Positions 28,614-37,478 of a stretch of 64,000 bases of DNA are shown one piece after another; position 1 is the stretch's first letter; every line of letters begins with the position of its first letter. Source of the stretch: Acinetobacter gerneri DSM 14967 = CIP 107464 = MTCC 9824. GTDB lineage: Bacteria; Pseudomonadota; Gammaproteobacteria; Pseudomonadales; Moraxellaceae. Under the pieces are notes generated by a model. That model worked only from the letters and a program-made list of their open reading frames with translations, did not search any database and was not told where the DNA came from. The stretch is from assembly GCF_000368565.1 (NCBI RefSeq), contig NZ_KB849544.1:656495-720494 (forward strand). Reading direction: 5' to 3'. The position numbers and the translations under genes were made by a program.

Positions 28614-28973
28614 TTAACGATATTGTTTTACGAAATCGAAAAAACCTTGTCTTTCACTAGTTACAATATGTGTCCATCCTTGTTTTTCTAGAAAACGCTT
28701 ACCCTTGTCTCGTCCAGCTTCAGCCTCTTCACGATCAGAGCCACCATAACATGCTGTACGACCTGGCCATTTCGCATCATCAGCATAGGCTGCTACTAGC
28801 TCCTGATGGTCCATTTCTGAATAACGGGTAATCATTTTTACAGGTGAAAATAGTGCCGCTTCATCTTCTACATTTATATGGGAGCACCAAAGATAATAAG
28901 GTTGACCCGCATATATACTCAAACTCTGTGACAATAAAAAAACTAAGCTTGCGACTTTCAATCGTATATTCAT
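28614..28973 (-). CDS. Small secreted hypothetical protein, paralogue B
   Basis: 119 residues with a signal peptide ending SIYA. Mature protein ~95 residues, with Cys in YYLWCSHIN and GRTACYGGSD and a C-terminal KQGWTHIVTSERQGFFDF. The layout (Trp-Cys near the start, middle Cys, a K-Q-G-aromatic then a small residue-rich end) parallels the gene just before it at low identity. It starts 2 bases from that gene's stop with GGGAG as ribosome site, so the two are co-translated. Confidence 0.6.
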   Translation of the reverse strand: MNIRLKVASLVFLLSQSLSIYAGQPYYLWCSHINVEDEAALFSPVKMITRYSEMDHQELVAAYADDAKWPGRTACYGGSDREEAEAGRDKGKRFLEKQGWTHIVTSERQGFFDFVKQYR

Positions 28974-28975
28974 CG

Positions 28976-29344
28976 CTAATCTCCCTCTTTTAATATAGCA
29001 ATAATATTCGTAAAGCCTTTGGGATTTGATCTGGTCAGTTCATAGCCTTGTTTTTCTGTACCTTTTGAAATTAAATCAACCTCTTCGCGCATTTCTTGCA
29101 AAGATACATCCGCACCTAAACAGTTTGATAAACCACGTAATTTTTGATGACTAATCATATATAGTTGTGACATTCTTTTTACTTCATAATCATCAGCACT
29201 TTTAGGTAATTGGAAAGCATCTGATATATATGCCGTTTTATCTGTTGTTAATATTAGACAATACCAACTACTATTCGCATGCACTTGTGGTATAAATAAA
29301 AAACCAGAAGTAAAATATATCAATATTCTTTTTAGATTTTCCAT
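28976..29344 (-). CDS. Small secreted hypothetical protein, paralogue A
   Basis: 122 residues with a signal peptide (…IPQVHA). Mature start NSSWYCLILTTDKTAYISDA; second Cys in GLSNCLGAD; ends KQGYELTRSNPKGFTNII. Probably a diverged duplicate of the next gene (28614-28973). AGGAG lies 7 bases before the start. A terminator from the upstream peptide gene lies only 11 bases before, so expression may depend on readthrough or a promoter I cannot see. Confidence 0.6.
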   Translation of the reverse strand: MENLKRILIYFTSGFLFIPQVHANSSWYCLILTTDKTAYISDAFQLPKSADDYEVKRMSQLYMISHQKLRGLSNCLGADVSLQEMREEVDLISKGTEKQGYELTRSNPKGFTNIIAILKEGD

Positions 29345-29355
29345 AATCTGCTCCT

Positions 29356-29393
29356 AAAAAAAGACCATTTATCGACAATGTAATAAATGGTCT
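29356..29393 (-). terminator. Terminator after the Cys-rich peptide gene
   Basis: Stem AGACCATTTAT / ATAAATGGTCT with a 10-base loop and T run on the minus strand. The same stem sequence is reused in the terminator at 29720-29756. Confidence 0.8.
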
Positions 29394-29399
29394 AAAAAA

Positions 29400-29618
29400 T
29401 TATTTATATTCGTAATCTACATTACAACGCCACTTTCCACCTTCATAACTAGGTGAATCACAATAACAGCCACTTGTCTTTACCGCAGTACTTGGGACAT
29501 CGCGTTTTGCCGCAGCGCATGCTGCTGCCTCACCACTAGCAAAACCCGTTGAAACTCCAGCAAATGAATTCATTGCGACCAATAGAATTCCGCTAAAAAA
29601 TATAATTTTACGTTTCAT
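29400..29618 (-). CDS. Secreted Cys-rich small peptide
   Basis: 72 residues from ATG 29618, with a strong AAGGAG ribosome site; the longer frame to 29705 is unlikely. The signal peptide ends MNSFAG. The mature ~52 residues carry an Ala-rich start (EAAACAAAKRDVPST) and four Cys (AACA, SGCYCDSP, WRCNV), ending NVDYEYK. Such small disulfide-rich exports can be toxins, inhibitors or signals; nothing in the sequence decides. It sits under a LuxR-type box (29674-29691) and ends at its own terminator. Candidate output of the neighbouring regulators. Confidence 0.6.
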   Translation of the reverse strand: MKRKIIFFSGILLVAMNSFAGVSTGFASGEAAACAAAKRDVPSTAVKTSGCYCDSPSYEGGKWRCNVDYEYK

Positions 29619-29673
29619 ATCTTTTCTCCTTGTTAGATATAGTTTTAATATAATGCTTCTATAAAAATACCAA

Positions 29674-29691
29674 TATTCCCAAATGGGAACA
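29674..29691. promoter_or_regulatory. LuxR-type palindrome, box A (upstream of the Cys-rich peptide gene)
   Basis: TATTCCCAAATGGGAACA has TTCCC-N4-GGGAA arms. Its centre lies about 64 bases from the start codon, with TATATT as the -10 box 23 bases after the inner arm, putting the centre near -42. Confidence 0.6.
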
Positions 29692-29719
29692 AACGAACAT
29701 TTCAATAAAATTTACATTC

Positions 29720-29839
29720 AAAAAAAGACCATTTATTAAAAAATAATAAATGGTCTAAAAAAGTCAAAATATGAAATTAATTTTCAATATGTGCAAAACG
29801 TGATATTAAAAATGCTCTATAACTGCATATCAGACTTAG
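29720..29839 (-). ncRNA. Candidate small RNA under a LuxR-type box
   Basis: Box B, then TATAAT at 29851-29846, predicts a start near 29839. A strong terminator (stem AGACCATTTATTA / TAATAAATGGTCT plus seven T) ends the transcript near 29720, giving about 120 nt. The longest ORFs inside are 3-7 codons. So either a genuine regulatory RNA or a promoter-terminator shell left after loss of a peptide gene. Confidence 0.45.
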
Positions 29840-29872
29840 AATTTCATTATATTTAAAATTATAAAGTAACAA

Positions 29873-29890
29873 CATACCCAAATGGGAATG
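29873..29890. promoter_or_regulatory. LuxR-type palindrome, box B (upstream of the candidate sRNA)
   Basis: CATACCCAAATGGGAATG matches the other two boxes except one arm base. TATAAT follows 23 bases after the arm, the same geometry as box A. Confidence 0.55.
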
Positions 29891-29935
29891 AAATACTTAT
29901 TTTAATAAAAAACAATAAATATTGTTTCTAAAAAT

Positions 29936-29973
29936 AAAAAAAGTGTTACTCATTTTCAAGTAACACTTTTTTT
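29936..29973 (-). terminator. Terminator after the 301-aa lipoprotein gene
   Basis: Stem GTGTTACT / AGTAACAC flanked by A and T runs that extend the pairing, 8-base loop. Confidence 0.8.
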
Positions 29974-29995
29974 AAGTCATTAGATGAATGATATA

Positions 29996-30901
29996 TTATT
30001 TTTCTGCACCAAAAATTTTAGTCCATGTTTGAGTATTGTCGACTAGTTTTTGATTACCATATAAAACCTGATATTGCACATTATATGTATTTGGAATAGA
30101 CGTAATCAGTGTCGTTGATTTTAAGTCAGTATTTTCTATTTTAACTGCGCCACGATATGGTAAGCCCTCACGCTCCTCATCTTGATTAACTTTTATTGCC
30201 AGTGGATCGGTTGTTGTAAATTTAATTTTATAATCACCAACAGCACTATTTTGCACAGAAATTTGACCATTTGAAGAGATATTTAACTCTGTTGGCGTTT
30301 TTAAGGTGTATTTAAGCTGATAATTTTCAAATAAATAGGCGACATTTCTGAAACCCGTTCCATTTTTTTCACTGGCTTTTACACTGAAACTTTCTGAAGA
30401 AACTTGAGCAGAGTCTTCCGTTTCAAGAGATTTCAAAGTACCAGAGAAAGTCTTTGTTTCGAAGGTTATCGGATTTTCTAAAACCAAATTTTTGAAGGTA
30501 TAATCACCATCATTATTGATTACCGTGCCGCTTTTCGCAACCAAGCTTTGATGTTTATCTCCTTCAAATTGATAAAATAAACCTCCGCATTCATTAAAAT
30601 CAATCTGATTATTTACAATCTTATATTGACCAGATTCACATTCAGCATCTGCATATAAAACTTCATCTACGCCATAAAGTGCCGTATCAACCATACCAAA
30701 TGCAAAACTTTCTTTAGCAGCTAAAATATGCGACTGAGCCGAAGTTTCTATAATCTTTTGCTTCAATTGCTCTGTTAATTCAGTATTTGGTGTTTGTGGG
30801 TTTTCTTGATTTTTAACAGGTGTGGAATCATCACTTCCTCCACAACCACTTATAATCAAACTTGATATAATCAATGTGCTATATATTAAAGTATTTTTCA
30901 T
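29996..30901 (-). CDS. Hypothetical lipoprotein under a LuxR-type box
   Basis: 301 residues with lipobox IISGCGGS. The mature part begins with a Pro/Asn/Thr-rich linker (PVKNQENPQTPNTEL), then beta-rich sequence with two further Cys (ADAECES, FNECGGLF). No enzymatic motif. The ribosome site is AAGGAAAT. The palindrome CATTCCCATTTGGGAATG (30956-30973) lies 63 bases from the start with TATAAT at -10 spacing. Monocistronic by its own terminator; the divergently placed LuxR-type genes are upstream. Confidence 0.65.
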   Translation of the reverse strand: MKNTLIYSTLIISSLIISGCGGSDDSTPVKNQENPQTPNTELTEQLKQKIIETSAQSHILAAKESFAFGMVDTALYGVDEVLYADAECESGQYKIVNNQIDFNECGGLFYQFEGDKHQSLVAKSGTVINNDGDYTFKNLVLENPITFETKTFSGTLKSLETEDSAQVSSESFSVKASEKNGTGFRNVAYLFENYQLKYTLKTPTELNISSNGQISVQNSAVGDYKIKFTTTDPLAIKVNQDEEREGLPYRGAVKIENTDLKSTTLITSIPNTYNVQYQVLYGNQKLVDNTQTWTKIFGAEK

Positions 30902-30955
30902 TTCTTATTTCCTTTATCCATATAGCTCAATTATATTCAGTAAAAGAAATACTCA

Positions 30956-30973
30956 CATTCCCATTTGGGAATG
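30956..30973. promoter_or_regulatory. LuxR-type palindrome, box C (upstream of the lipoprotein gene)
   Basis: CATTCCCATTTGGGAATG has 7-base arms fully complementary around ATTT. The centre lies 63.5 bases from the start codon and about 42 from the predicted transcript start (TATAAT box 22 bases after the arm). Confidence 0.65.
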
Positions 30974-31007
30974 TAATTGATATCTTTTATTTTTAAATCA
31001 AAGCAAT

Positions 31008-31050
31008 AAAAAAACCTATAAAATAATTTTTACATTACTTTATAGGTCTG
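31008..31050 (-). terminator. Terminator after the second LuxR-type gene
   Basis: Stem ACCTATAAA / TTTATAGGT with a T run on the minus strand. It separates the regulator transcript from box C. Confidence 0.75.
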
Positions 31051-31079
31051 AGTAAAATACAAGGACACTCAAAAAAAAA

Positions 31080-32225
31080 TCAAATATGCATAAATTTAAG
31101 CGTAATCCCCATCAACAATCGCATCAATTCTGCTTGTGATCTACATTGCATTTTATTATATATGTTTTTAATATAGATACGGACTGAACCATAAGTTATA
31201 CTTAACCTTTCTGATATCTGTTCAAAATTAAGCCCATTAACAAATAATTCACATACATCCATCTCTCTATTGGAAAGTTTATATTTCTGCAACAAAAATC
31301 CTCTCGCTAAATATTGAGGTTGATTAGTCTCTGTAACAAACACAATCGACATTTTTTTAGATTTATTTTTTTGATCCATAAATGGCAATATACTTAACAT
31401 TAGAGATTGATTTTTTTCTTCCTCATAAAGTGCTAAAATACCTCCTGCATCATAATTAATCATTTCATTTTCAAATAATGCAGTTTTAATCAAAAAATCA
31501 AAATTGTCTTGAAACTTAAGTAAAGTTTTTAATTTATTATTTTTATCCATTTTCAATAATAAAGATTTTTCCATGATCTTTTGAAAAATTGAATTTGAAT
31601 AACAAAGCTGCATATCTTGATTAATTAAAACCACACCAATATTAAAATGATCTAAAGCACGGTAAATATTTTTCTTATCTTGATCTAAACTAATCATTTG
31701 ACGATAGATTTGCAAAGCACGACGTAAATGTACGCCTAAACGTTTCAATATCGTTTCTTCTTGCTCAGTATATTGCGCTAATTGCGGAGCACGGTGCACA
31801 GCAAATACCGCCCAACTATAAGCACTACGCTCTAATAAAACCGCTGCCGTATGAGTGATGTTAGTGGGTTTTGCACATTTTTCATAAAAAATATACTCAT
31901 CTGTGCCAGGCATCTCCGCATAATGTGCAAAAGTACTTGAAATGGTATCTCCCAACATTTTTTCTTGCCAATAAGGTGCATGTAGACGCATATCAAGAAT
32001 TTTGACTTGTTCGTCTTGATATATTTTTATACATGAATCAGAAATATTATGTGTAAATACAAAGTCATAATCTGGGCTTAGTTGATCTGTTGCCGTAAAT
32101 ATTGCCGTAGTACTTTCGGTATATTCAGCAATTTCAAAAAGTACATTTTGCCAACTTGACGGATTTAATGCGGCTTCATAGATCATGCCGATGATTTTAT
32201 TCTCTTGCTCTAGCAACATACCCAT
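31080..32225 (-). CDS. LuxR-type transcriptional regulator 1
   Basis: 381 residues. The C-terminal GerE-like helix-turn-helix is clear: KLSNREMDVCELFVNGLNFE, then QISERLSITYGSVRIYIKNI with the usual NIYNKM(Q)CRSQAELM ending. The N-terminal ~300 residues contain a PAS-like stretch (ALDHFNIGVVLINQDMQLCY), not a two-component receiver and not an acyl-homoserine-lactone domain I can identify. The start has GGGGGG close upstream, with a second ATG two codons in. It lies after a similar gene (32334-33509) as a tandem pair. Candidate activator for boxes A-C. Confidence 0.8.
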   Translation of the reverse strand: MGMLLEQENKIIGMIYEAALNPSSWQNVLFEIAEYTESTTAIFTATDQLSPDYDFVFTHNISDSCIKIYQDEQVKILDMRLHAPYWQEKMLGDTISSTFAHYAEMPGTDEYIFYEKCAKPTNITHTAAVLLERSAYSWAVFAVHRAPQLAQYTEQEETILKRLGVHLRRALQIYRQMISLDQDKKNIYRALDHFNIGVVLINQDMQLCYSNSIFQKIMEKSLLLKMDKNNKLKTLLKFQDNFDFLIKTALFENEMINYDAGGILALYEEEKNQSLMLSILPFMDQKNKSKKMSIVFVTETNQPQYLARGFLLQKYKLSNREMDVCELFVNGLNFEQISERLSITYGSVRIYIKNIYNKMQCRSQAELMRLLMGITLKFMHI

Positions 32226-32333
32226 TCCCCCCAGAATGTTATTGTTCTTTTTTTAATGCTATATAAATCACATAATTTTTTATATCCTCATTTAAGGATG
32301 TTTTTAATAAATTCAAATATTTTTCTTAAATTT

Positions 32334-33509
32334 TTATTTTCTCACAAAACGCATCAATAAATGCATCAACTCAACCTGTGAATTACATAGCGTTTTTTCA
32401 AAAATATTGCGTAAATATGTCCGAACAGAACTACGAGTTAAGTTCATTTGGTCTGCAATTTGCTCTAAATTCAATCCATTTACAAAAAATTCACAAAGCT
32501 GAAGCTCACGCTTGGTCAATTTAAAACGCTTAATCAACTGATCTTGTGATAATTGATATATCACCTGATTTTTCATATTTTGCATCGACACATCAGGTTT
32601 TTCTTGCTCAATACTCACCAACACTAATGGCCGTGTTCCCCAAAATAAGATCTCCTTTTCTGAAAGGAGCAAGTTCATTTTAAGCAGTAAATCTGTATCC
32701 GCAATTTTAAAATCCATATTTTTATATAATTCTATTGCTTCCTTTTGATAACGAAAATCACGCTCTATTTTGTACAACACGGCTAACAATCGTTGTTGTT
32801 CTGCTTCACCAAGCTGTAAGCGATGATCTTTAAGTTTTAAAACTGGATGCTGATCAAACAAAGATGCTGCAGCTTGATTGTGATGTACTTCCTGACCTGA
32901 CAAATTTAAGATAACAATCGGTTGTGGCAATTGATCTACAAGTTCAAAACCAACAATACTATCACTTGAAAATTCAAATAACTTCTTTAGTGAAATTACC
33001 ACCCTTTTCAAGTGAATAATTAATCGATCCAAAAATTCAAGTTCTGTTTTATTCAACGCCTTTCTTTTCACAGATGTCGTGATCGTCAAAAATACACAAA
33101 TTTTATCATCCCAAATGAGGTCTTTTGTTGCGACAAATCGTAAATCTACAGGTAATAAAATTTTTTGATACAAATCGGATTTTGCTACAAATTCTTCTGT
33201 TATATGACTATTGCATTGATACCAACCTTGCCGATTTGGATCTAAAAATTGTCCCCATCTCGGATCATCTTCTACTGGATATCGTAAATAGTCTAATTCT
33301 GTAGCTGCATAAGCTTGTTTAGGTAAAACGCCTATGCCGTTACTATATGAAATCATATTAAATGTAAAATCTATTGCTTGAATATGCACATAATTTACAT
33401 CCATTATTTCGATTAAACGTCGAGCAAATTTTTGCCATCCATTTTCATCTACTGCAATCTGATAAATCAAATCACATAATTCTTCATAGTAAATATCAAG
33501 TGAATTCAT
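32334..33509 (-). CDS. LuxR-type transcriptional regulator 2
   Basis: 391 residues, same architecture as the neighbouring LuxR gene, with low overall similarity but a matching end: KLTKRELQLCEFFVNGLNLE, then QIADQMNLTRSSVRTYLRNI. The middle region again looks PAS-like (FELVDQLPQPIVILNLSGQE, SLFDQHPVL). 108 bases separate the two genes, so they are probably co-transcribed after duplication. The ligand is unknown. Confidence 0.8.
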   Translation of the reverse strand: MNSLDIYYEELCDLIYQIAVDENGWQKFARRLIEIMDVNYVHIQAIDFTFNMISYSNGIGVLPKQAYAATELDYLRYPVEDDPRWGQFLDPNRQGWYQCNSHITEEFVAKSDLYQKILLPVDLRFVATKDLIWDDKICVFLTITTSVKRKALNKTELEFLDRLIIHLKRVVISLKKLFEFSSDSIVGFELVDQLPQPIVILNLSGQEVHHNQAAASLFDQHPVLKLKDHRLQLGEAEQQRLLAVLYKIERDFRYQKEAIELYKNMDFKIADTDLLLKMNLLLSEKEILFWGTRPLVLVSIEQEKPDVSMQNMKNQVIYQLSQDQLIKRFKLTKRELQLCEFFVNGLNLEQIADQMNLTRSSVRTYLRNIFEKTLCNSQVELMHLLMRFVRK

Positions 33510-34202
33510 TATGTTAATTTTTAGTGATTATTAAAAAATAATCTATTGTATTTAATACATTAATTCAATAGTACTTTCCCCCAAAAAAACTTTATTTTTC
33601 TTGGTTAGAATTTATTATCTTCAATTTTTCTTCTTGCTAAATCATGTTTTTCTTATCCAATTTTATTGTATTTTTCACATTATTTTATCTGTTTTTTCCA
33701 AACATTTTAAACCATCGTTTTTTACAGATTTTCAATTATATTTTCATCGAGTGAAATGCATAATAAAGCCAAGTCTTATCATAAGTTTTATTCAGTCACA
33801 GGTTATCTCATTACTATTAACTGCCTTTTTTGAGTAAAAGTACTTTATAACTCTCCAACAGGGCTGTATATAATATGCACATTTCGTGCAATTATATTTA
33901 CATGCCCTTTGTTTACGTTAAAATTAAAGCTTTAATTTAATTCAGATAAATTAGAGTTAAATTATTCCATCATTTAAGTAAACATTTAACAATGCTATAA
34001 ACCCATCCATGTTTGAAGTCATGAAATAGATTATCCATTAAGCTTGCTATACGTTCGTTTGATCAAAAGGTCAGGTTTCCTCAAATTAAAGGTTTGAAAC
34101 GACGCATAGTGGAATGATCTGGGTAGCTTTTGCTAACGCTACTCTGCGGTAAAATTCACATGAGATTTCATAATAGTTGTAAATGTTTTTTAACATTAAA
34201 GT
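33510..34202. other. Intergenic region between the regulators and the T6SS island
   Basis: Nearly 700 AT-rich bases. A plus-strand frame at 33601-33837 is Phe/Ile-rich, lacks a ribosome site and is probably not a gene. A small inverted repeat TGCACATTTCGTGCA lies near 33873. I see no tRNA, IS end or clear promoter. Confidence 0.4.
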
Positions 34203-35345
34203 CTATTTCATTTGATAGTGAATCAATAAATCAGGATCAACAGCATTTTTTAATAAATAATCCCGATAATATTTTTCATAACGATATGCCACTTGTCCAT
34301 AATTCTCAACCATCACATTTGGATTGCCATGCACATATCCATCTTTTTGTTTTATTTCATCCAGACTTATATACTTTTCACCTTGTTTTAAAGGATAGCG
34401 TAAATCTTCTAAACGCAAAGGGTTATTGGCAATACCTTCCGTATTGGGTGGTATTTCTTTGACATAATACCAGTTCGTATCAAGCCATATCTCCTCGTCA
34501 TTTAACTCAAGAGGAGCATCGGGATTACTATAATATTCTGAGTTTATATCATACAGCCCAAACTCTAAAAAGCCTGAAACTTGTTGTACGGGATAATCCA
34601 ACTTTTTAATATCATCTTTATTGACTTTAGTTTGACGAAATTCTTTAGAACCCTCAGGATAAAATTCAAATGTTTTTAATGGATTATCAGAAATATAAGC
34701 TCCCTGTTTCTCAACATGTTGTTCTGAATGATAAGGTTTAGGATAAACTAAGTAGGTTGGATAAATTTCAGGCTCTTTAAGCATATGAGCCCCGTTCCAG
34801 TCCAAGTCTCGTTCCCTCTCTTTCCCATCAGTAATAAAGTAGAAAAAATCACTTAAATGATCCCCTGCACGCGCATATTCCCCCAAATCACAAAGGCTAT
34901 CTAAGTCTATAATCTGATTCATAATTTGATAAAAATCATCTTCTGCTTGTTCATAAGGAAATGCCGTTGGTTTTTGTCCTTGATTAAATACTGTTTTTTC
35001 TGAAAAATAATAAGATAATGTTTTGGGAAATGCTGTTCCAAATGAAACATAGTGCTGCGGATTATTTCGTTTAAAAAATAGCGCTTTTTCTAAATGATCT
35101 AAAGTAGGATTAATCACTTGTGAGACGACTATATCCAACCATACATTATACATGCTCCAATGATCATAATTTTCACGATAAGTTTGTTTGTTCATGGCAT
35201 CAAATTTTAATGCCAATTCTTTTAATTCTCTTGTTAACTTCAGCATTTTTTCGCCTTGCTGAATGTCATAAGCACGATACATGACATAACAAGAAAGCTG
35301 AAAATAAGGATTCAGCAAATAACGATGTTGTAAATCTAAAATCAT
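34203..35345 (-). CDS. Hypothetical protein downstream of an Rhs-tip remnant (possible immunity)
   Basis: 380 residues, no signal peptide, acidic, rich in Tyr/Asp with helical N-terminal half (LKLTRELKELALKFDAMNKQ) and a GEYARAGDHLSDFFYF segment. Its ATG overlaps by four bases the stop of a preceding reading frame (…HVVVFVDGSSPKQ), which itself follows an Rhs core fragment. That coupling and position suggest an immunity protein whose toxin has been lost; I do not recognise the family, so this is inference. Confidence 0.5.
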   Translation of the reverse strand: MILDLQHRYLLNPYFQLSCYVMYRAYDIQQGEKMLKLTRELKELALKFDAMNKQTYRENYDHWSMYNVWLDIVVSQVINPTLDHLEKALFFKRNNPQHYVSFGTAFPKTLSYYFSEKTVFNQGQKPTAFPYEQAEDDFYQIMNQIIDLDSLCDLGEYARAGDHLSDFFYFITDGKERERDLDWNGAHMLKEPEIYPTYLVYPKPYHSEQHVEKQGAYISDNPLKTFEFYPEGSKEFRQTKVNKDDIKKLDYPVQQVSGFLEFGLYDINSEYYSNPDAPLELNDEEIWLDTNWYYVKEIPPNTEGIANNPLRLEDLRYPLKQGEKYISLDEIKQKDGYVHGNPNVMVENYGQVAYRYEKYYRDYLLKNAVDPDLLIHYQMK

Positions 35346-35426
35346 TGTTTTGGTGAACTCCCATCGACAAATACAACAACATGCCCCGATAAGAGCTGTT
35401 GTTCATGATTTAGCTAGCCCCATCGA

Positions 35427-35625
35427 CGCATACTGATAATTATTATACCCACCCAACACCCCTATAGGGTCTTTAGATATAAATCGACCTACATACGGTG
35501 CACAATACCGATATCTATTATAGTGAAGTCCCGTTTCCTTTTACTTGTGCTTCAGACTGAGTAGTGCTCGCTCTTTGCCCATCCCCCTGAAAACGAATAT
35601 TAGTGTTAATAATTTCATTATTTAG
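35427..35625 (-). pseudogene. Orphan Rhs core-tip remnant
   Basis: Minus-strand sequence matches the 3' end of the rhs core at 39776-39930: frames read NNEIINTNIRFQG, then [20 protein letters not shown] and [12 protein letters not shown]. Stops and a ~40-base replaced segment break it, and the toxin beyond is gone. Displaced tips of this kind arise when an Rhs gene exchanges its C-terminus. Confidence 0.75.
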
Positions 35626-35654
35626 AATATATTATCTACATAATAATTTAAAAA

Positions 35655-36047
35655 TCACTCATGATCTATAATTTTGGAATGAGTAAAAAAATCACCAAAA
35701 CTATTAAACAATTTGACTTTGCTTTTATCATCCATCCAATACTCCCAAATAGACATATCATTTAAATCATAATACAATCGTTTCCCATCACTAGAACTCC
35801 CAAATACAAATGTTTTAGTATATTCTTCATTTTCTTTATTATTTCCTACAGACTCCCACAATATTAAATATTGATAATATTTTAAATTATTCTCAATTTT
35901 TGAAAATAATTTATCTAATGAATATAGTTCATATAAAATATCACCTTTTTCGATCTCCATATACAACTTAAATTCACTTAATAATTCTTTGTATTCATTA
36001 AAAAATAGAATATTACTATCTTTTTCTAATTTTTCTATATTTAACAT
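35655..36047 (-). CDS. Hypothetical protein in the immunity array
   Basis: 130 residues, acidic, soluble, very AT-rich. No domain recognised. It contains FVFGSSSDGKRLYYDLNDMS and a IWEYWMDDKSKVKLFNSFGD segment, reminiscent of SUKH-type immunity proteins but too weak to call. It sits between the orphan Rhs remnant and a SUKH gene, so immunity is a reasonable guess. Confidence 0.45.
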   Translation of the reverse strand: MLNIEKLEKDSNILFFNEYKELLSEFKLYMEIEKGDILYELYSLDKLFSKIENNLKYYQYLILWESVGNNKENEEYTKTFVFGSSSDGKRLYYDLNDMSIWEYWMDDKSKVKLFNSFGDFFTHSKIIDHE

Positions 36048-36368
36048 AATTATTTATCTCTATTCAGATTTACAATATTTTGGTTTATCATATTATACCA
36101 CCCTTTGAATTCCTATTTAGAAACCATCCCGCATACAATAAAAATACTAATATCTATTGCAGTAAAAACTTGTTACATTATCCTATTGTTTGAGAATTAT
36201 CATGCTCTTTTTTTACTTAAACACTTAAAAAAAATATTCTTATTTATATTTCCTGAGTCAAAATTATTACATTTAAGTTCGTTTCCTGTCTTATACTAAT
36301 TAAATGAAAAAAAGGGTTTCTATTCAAATAAAACCCAATATTTTATTAAATCGTTTCAATTCAAAAAA
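36048..36368. other. Intergenic, decayed
   Basis: About 320 AT-rich bases. A hairpin GGGTTT / AAAACCC near 36313-36335 may be a terminator for the SUKH gene. A short block (TTTCCTGAGTCAAAATTATT) near 36250 resembles sequence near 37037, suggesting duplicated non-coding flanks within the array. Confidence 0.35.
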
Positions 36369-36920
36369 TCATCCATATCTTTGAATATTTCCCCAAAATT
36401 CATGATTTAAAGCTCCAACTTCGCTTTCAATATCACTTAATTTTTGAAGAGTAAATACAACAGTACCAATACCTCTAAAAAACAAATTAAAATTTGAAGC
36501 AACTTTAGTTCTACTATCTTCACTAGTGAAAACTTCTATTTCTCCATTTGTACAATCTATAACAACTGAATATGGATCATTATAAGCAAATAATAGTAAA
36601 TTTTTCGGCCTATCACCACATCCCCACCACTGATTAAAATCATTTTCACTATTTAATTCACTTATTTGGTTCAAGTAATTACCTGAACCAAATGCAATAT
36701 TCCCTAATGAAAATTCATCTACATTATATTTTAATATAAATTTTTTTAACTCTGGAGGAATAGTAATATTTAAATTGACTTCTACTTTTTTTAAATCTTC
36801 TGTAACATCTCTTTTCTGTTGTATTAAAATCAAGTCCGTAAGTTCCAATTCAGATAAATCAGAATTTTTACCAAACTTTTGCTTAGAAAATATTTCAATT
36901 TCCTCAAAACTCAATAGCAT
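36369..36920 (-). CDS. SMI1/KNR4 (SUKH) family immunity-like protein
   Basis: 183 residues. The SUKH pattern is visible: LKKVEVNLNITIPPELKKFI then LKYNVDEFSLGNIAFGSGN, followed by a LLLFAYNDPYSVVIDCTNGE core, where many members have (F/W)xxDxxGNxxxxD. SUKH proteins neutralise contact-dependent or T6SS toxins, mostly nucleases. Its toxin is not encoded beside it here, so it is an orphan immunity gene in the array behind rhs. Confidence 0.7.
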   Translation of the reverse strand: MLLSFEEIEIFSKQKFGKNSDLSELELTDLILIQQKRDVTEDLKKVEVNLNITIPPELKKFILKYNVDEFSLGNIAFGSGNYLNQISELNSENDFNQWWGCGDRPKNLLLFAYNDPYSVVIDCTNGEIEVFTSEDSRTKVASNFNLFFRGIGTVVFTLQKLSDIESEVGALNHEFWGNIQRYG

Positions 36921-37128
36921 GCTTTATACCATTTATATTATTTAGTATATAAAATACCATCACATCCATGCACTTAAGACTTGGACGTATACATACTTTA
37001 TTCATATGTCTAAAATAAAGCTAGTTATTAATTATTTCCGAGTCCAAAACATCACATTTATGCTATTTTCAGGTTTTAGACTATTTAAATAAAAAATAAA
37101 ATTCCATTTAAATATAGTCTTGTTTAAA

Positions 37129-37478
37129 TTATGAAAACTGCCAAAAACCAGCAATAATCTCATCATTTTTTCTATATAAATACAATGCTCCACCAGAAAA
37201 AATAAATCTATCTTTAACTATGTTTTCTGGATAATAAAATTCATCAATTTGCATAAAAAATTTATATCCATCTTTTTCCAACTCACTGTAATAGTACTTC
37301 TCTTCTTGAATTAACATCGGATTATCAGAAAGAGTAATAAAATCAAAATTTTCATCATCGACTTCGTCATAACCCATTAGATTCGCTTTCCTTATTTCTG
37401 TAATCGTATAATCTTTTATTTCACTTTCATCGTCATGATTATGTAAAAAAACTTTTACTAAAATCTCAGGATATATTC
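37129..37478 (-). pseudogene. Small hypothetical gene truncated at its 5' end by an IS
   Basis: The frame continues into the IS5-family element, whose end supplies an artificial MQQS start. The native part begins around RIYPEILVKVFLHNHDDESE and runs about 116 residues to FWQFS. No domain recognised. The original start was lost when the IS arrived. Likely an immunity or cargo gene of the rhs array. Confidence 0.6.

Noticed and set aside
33601..33837. Plus-strand ORF of 78 residues upstream of the LuxR-type genes
   Set aside because: Phe/Ile-rich low-complexity translation from AT-rich DNA, no ribosome site and no family features.
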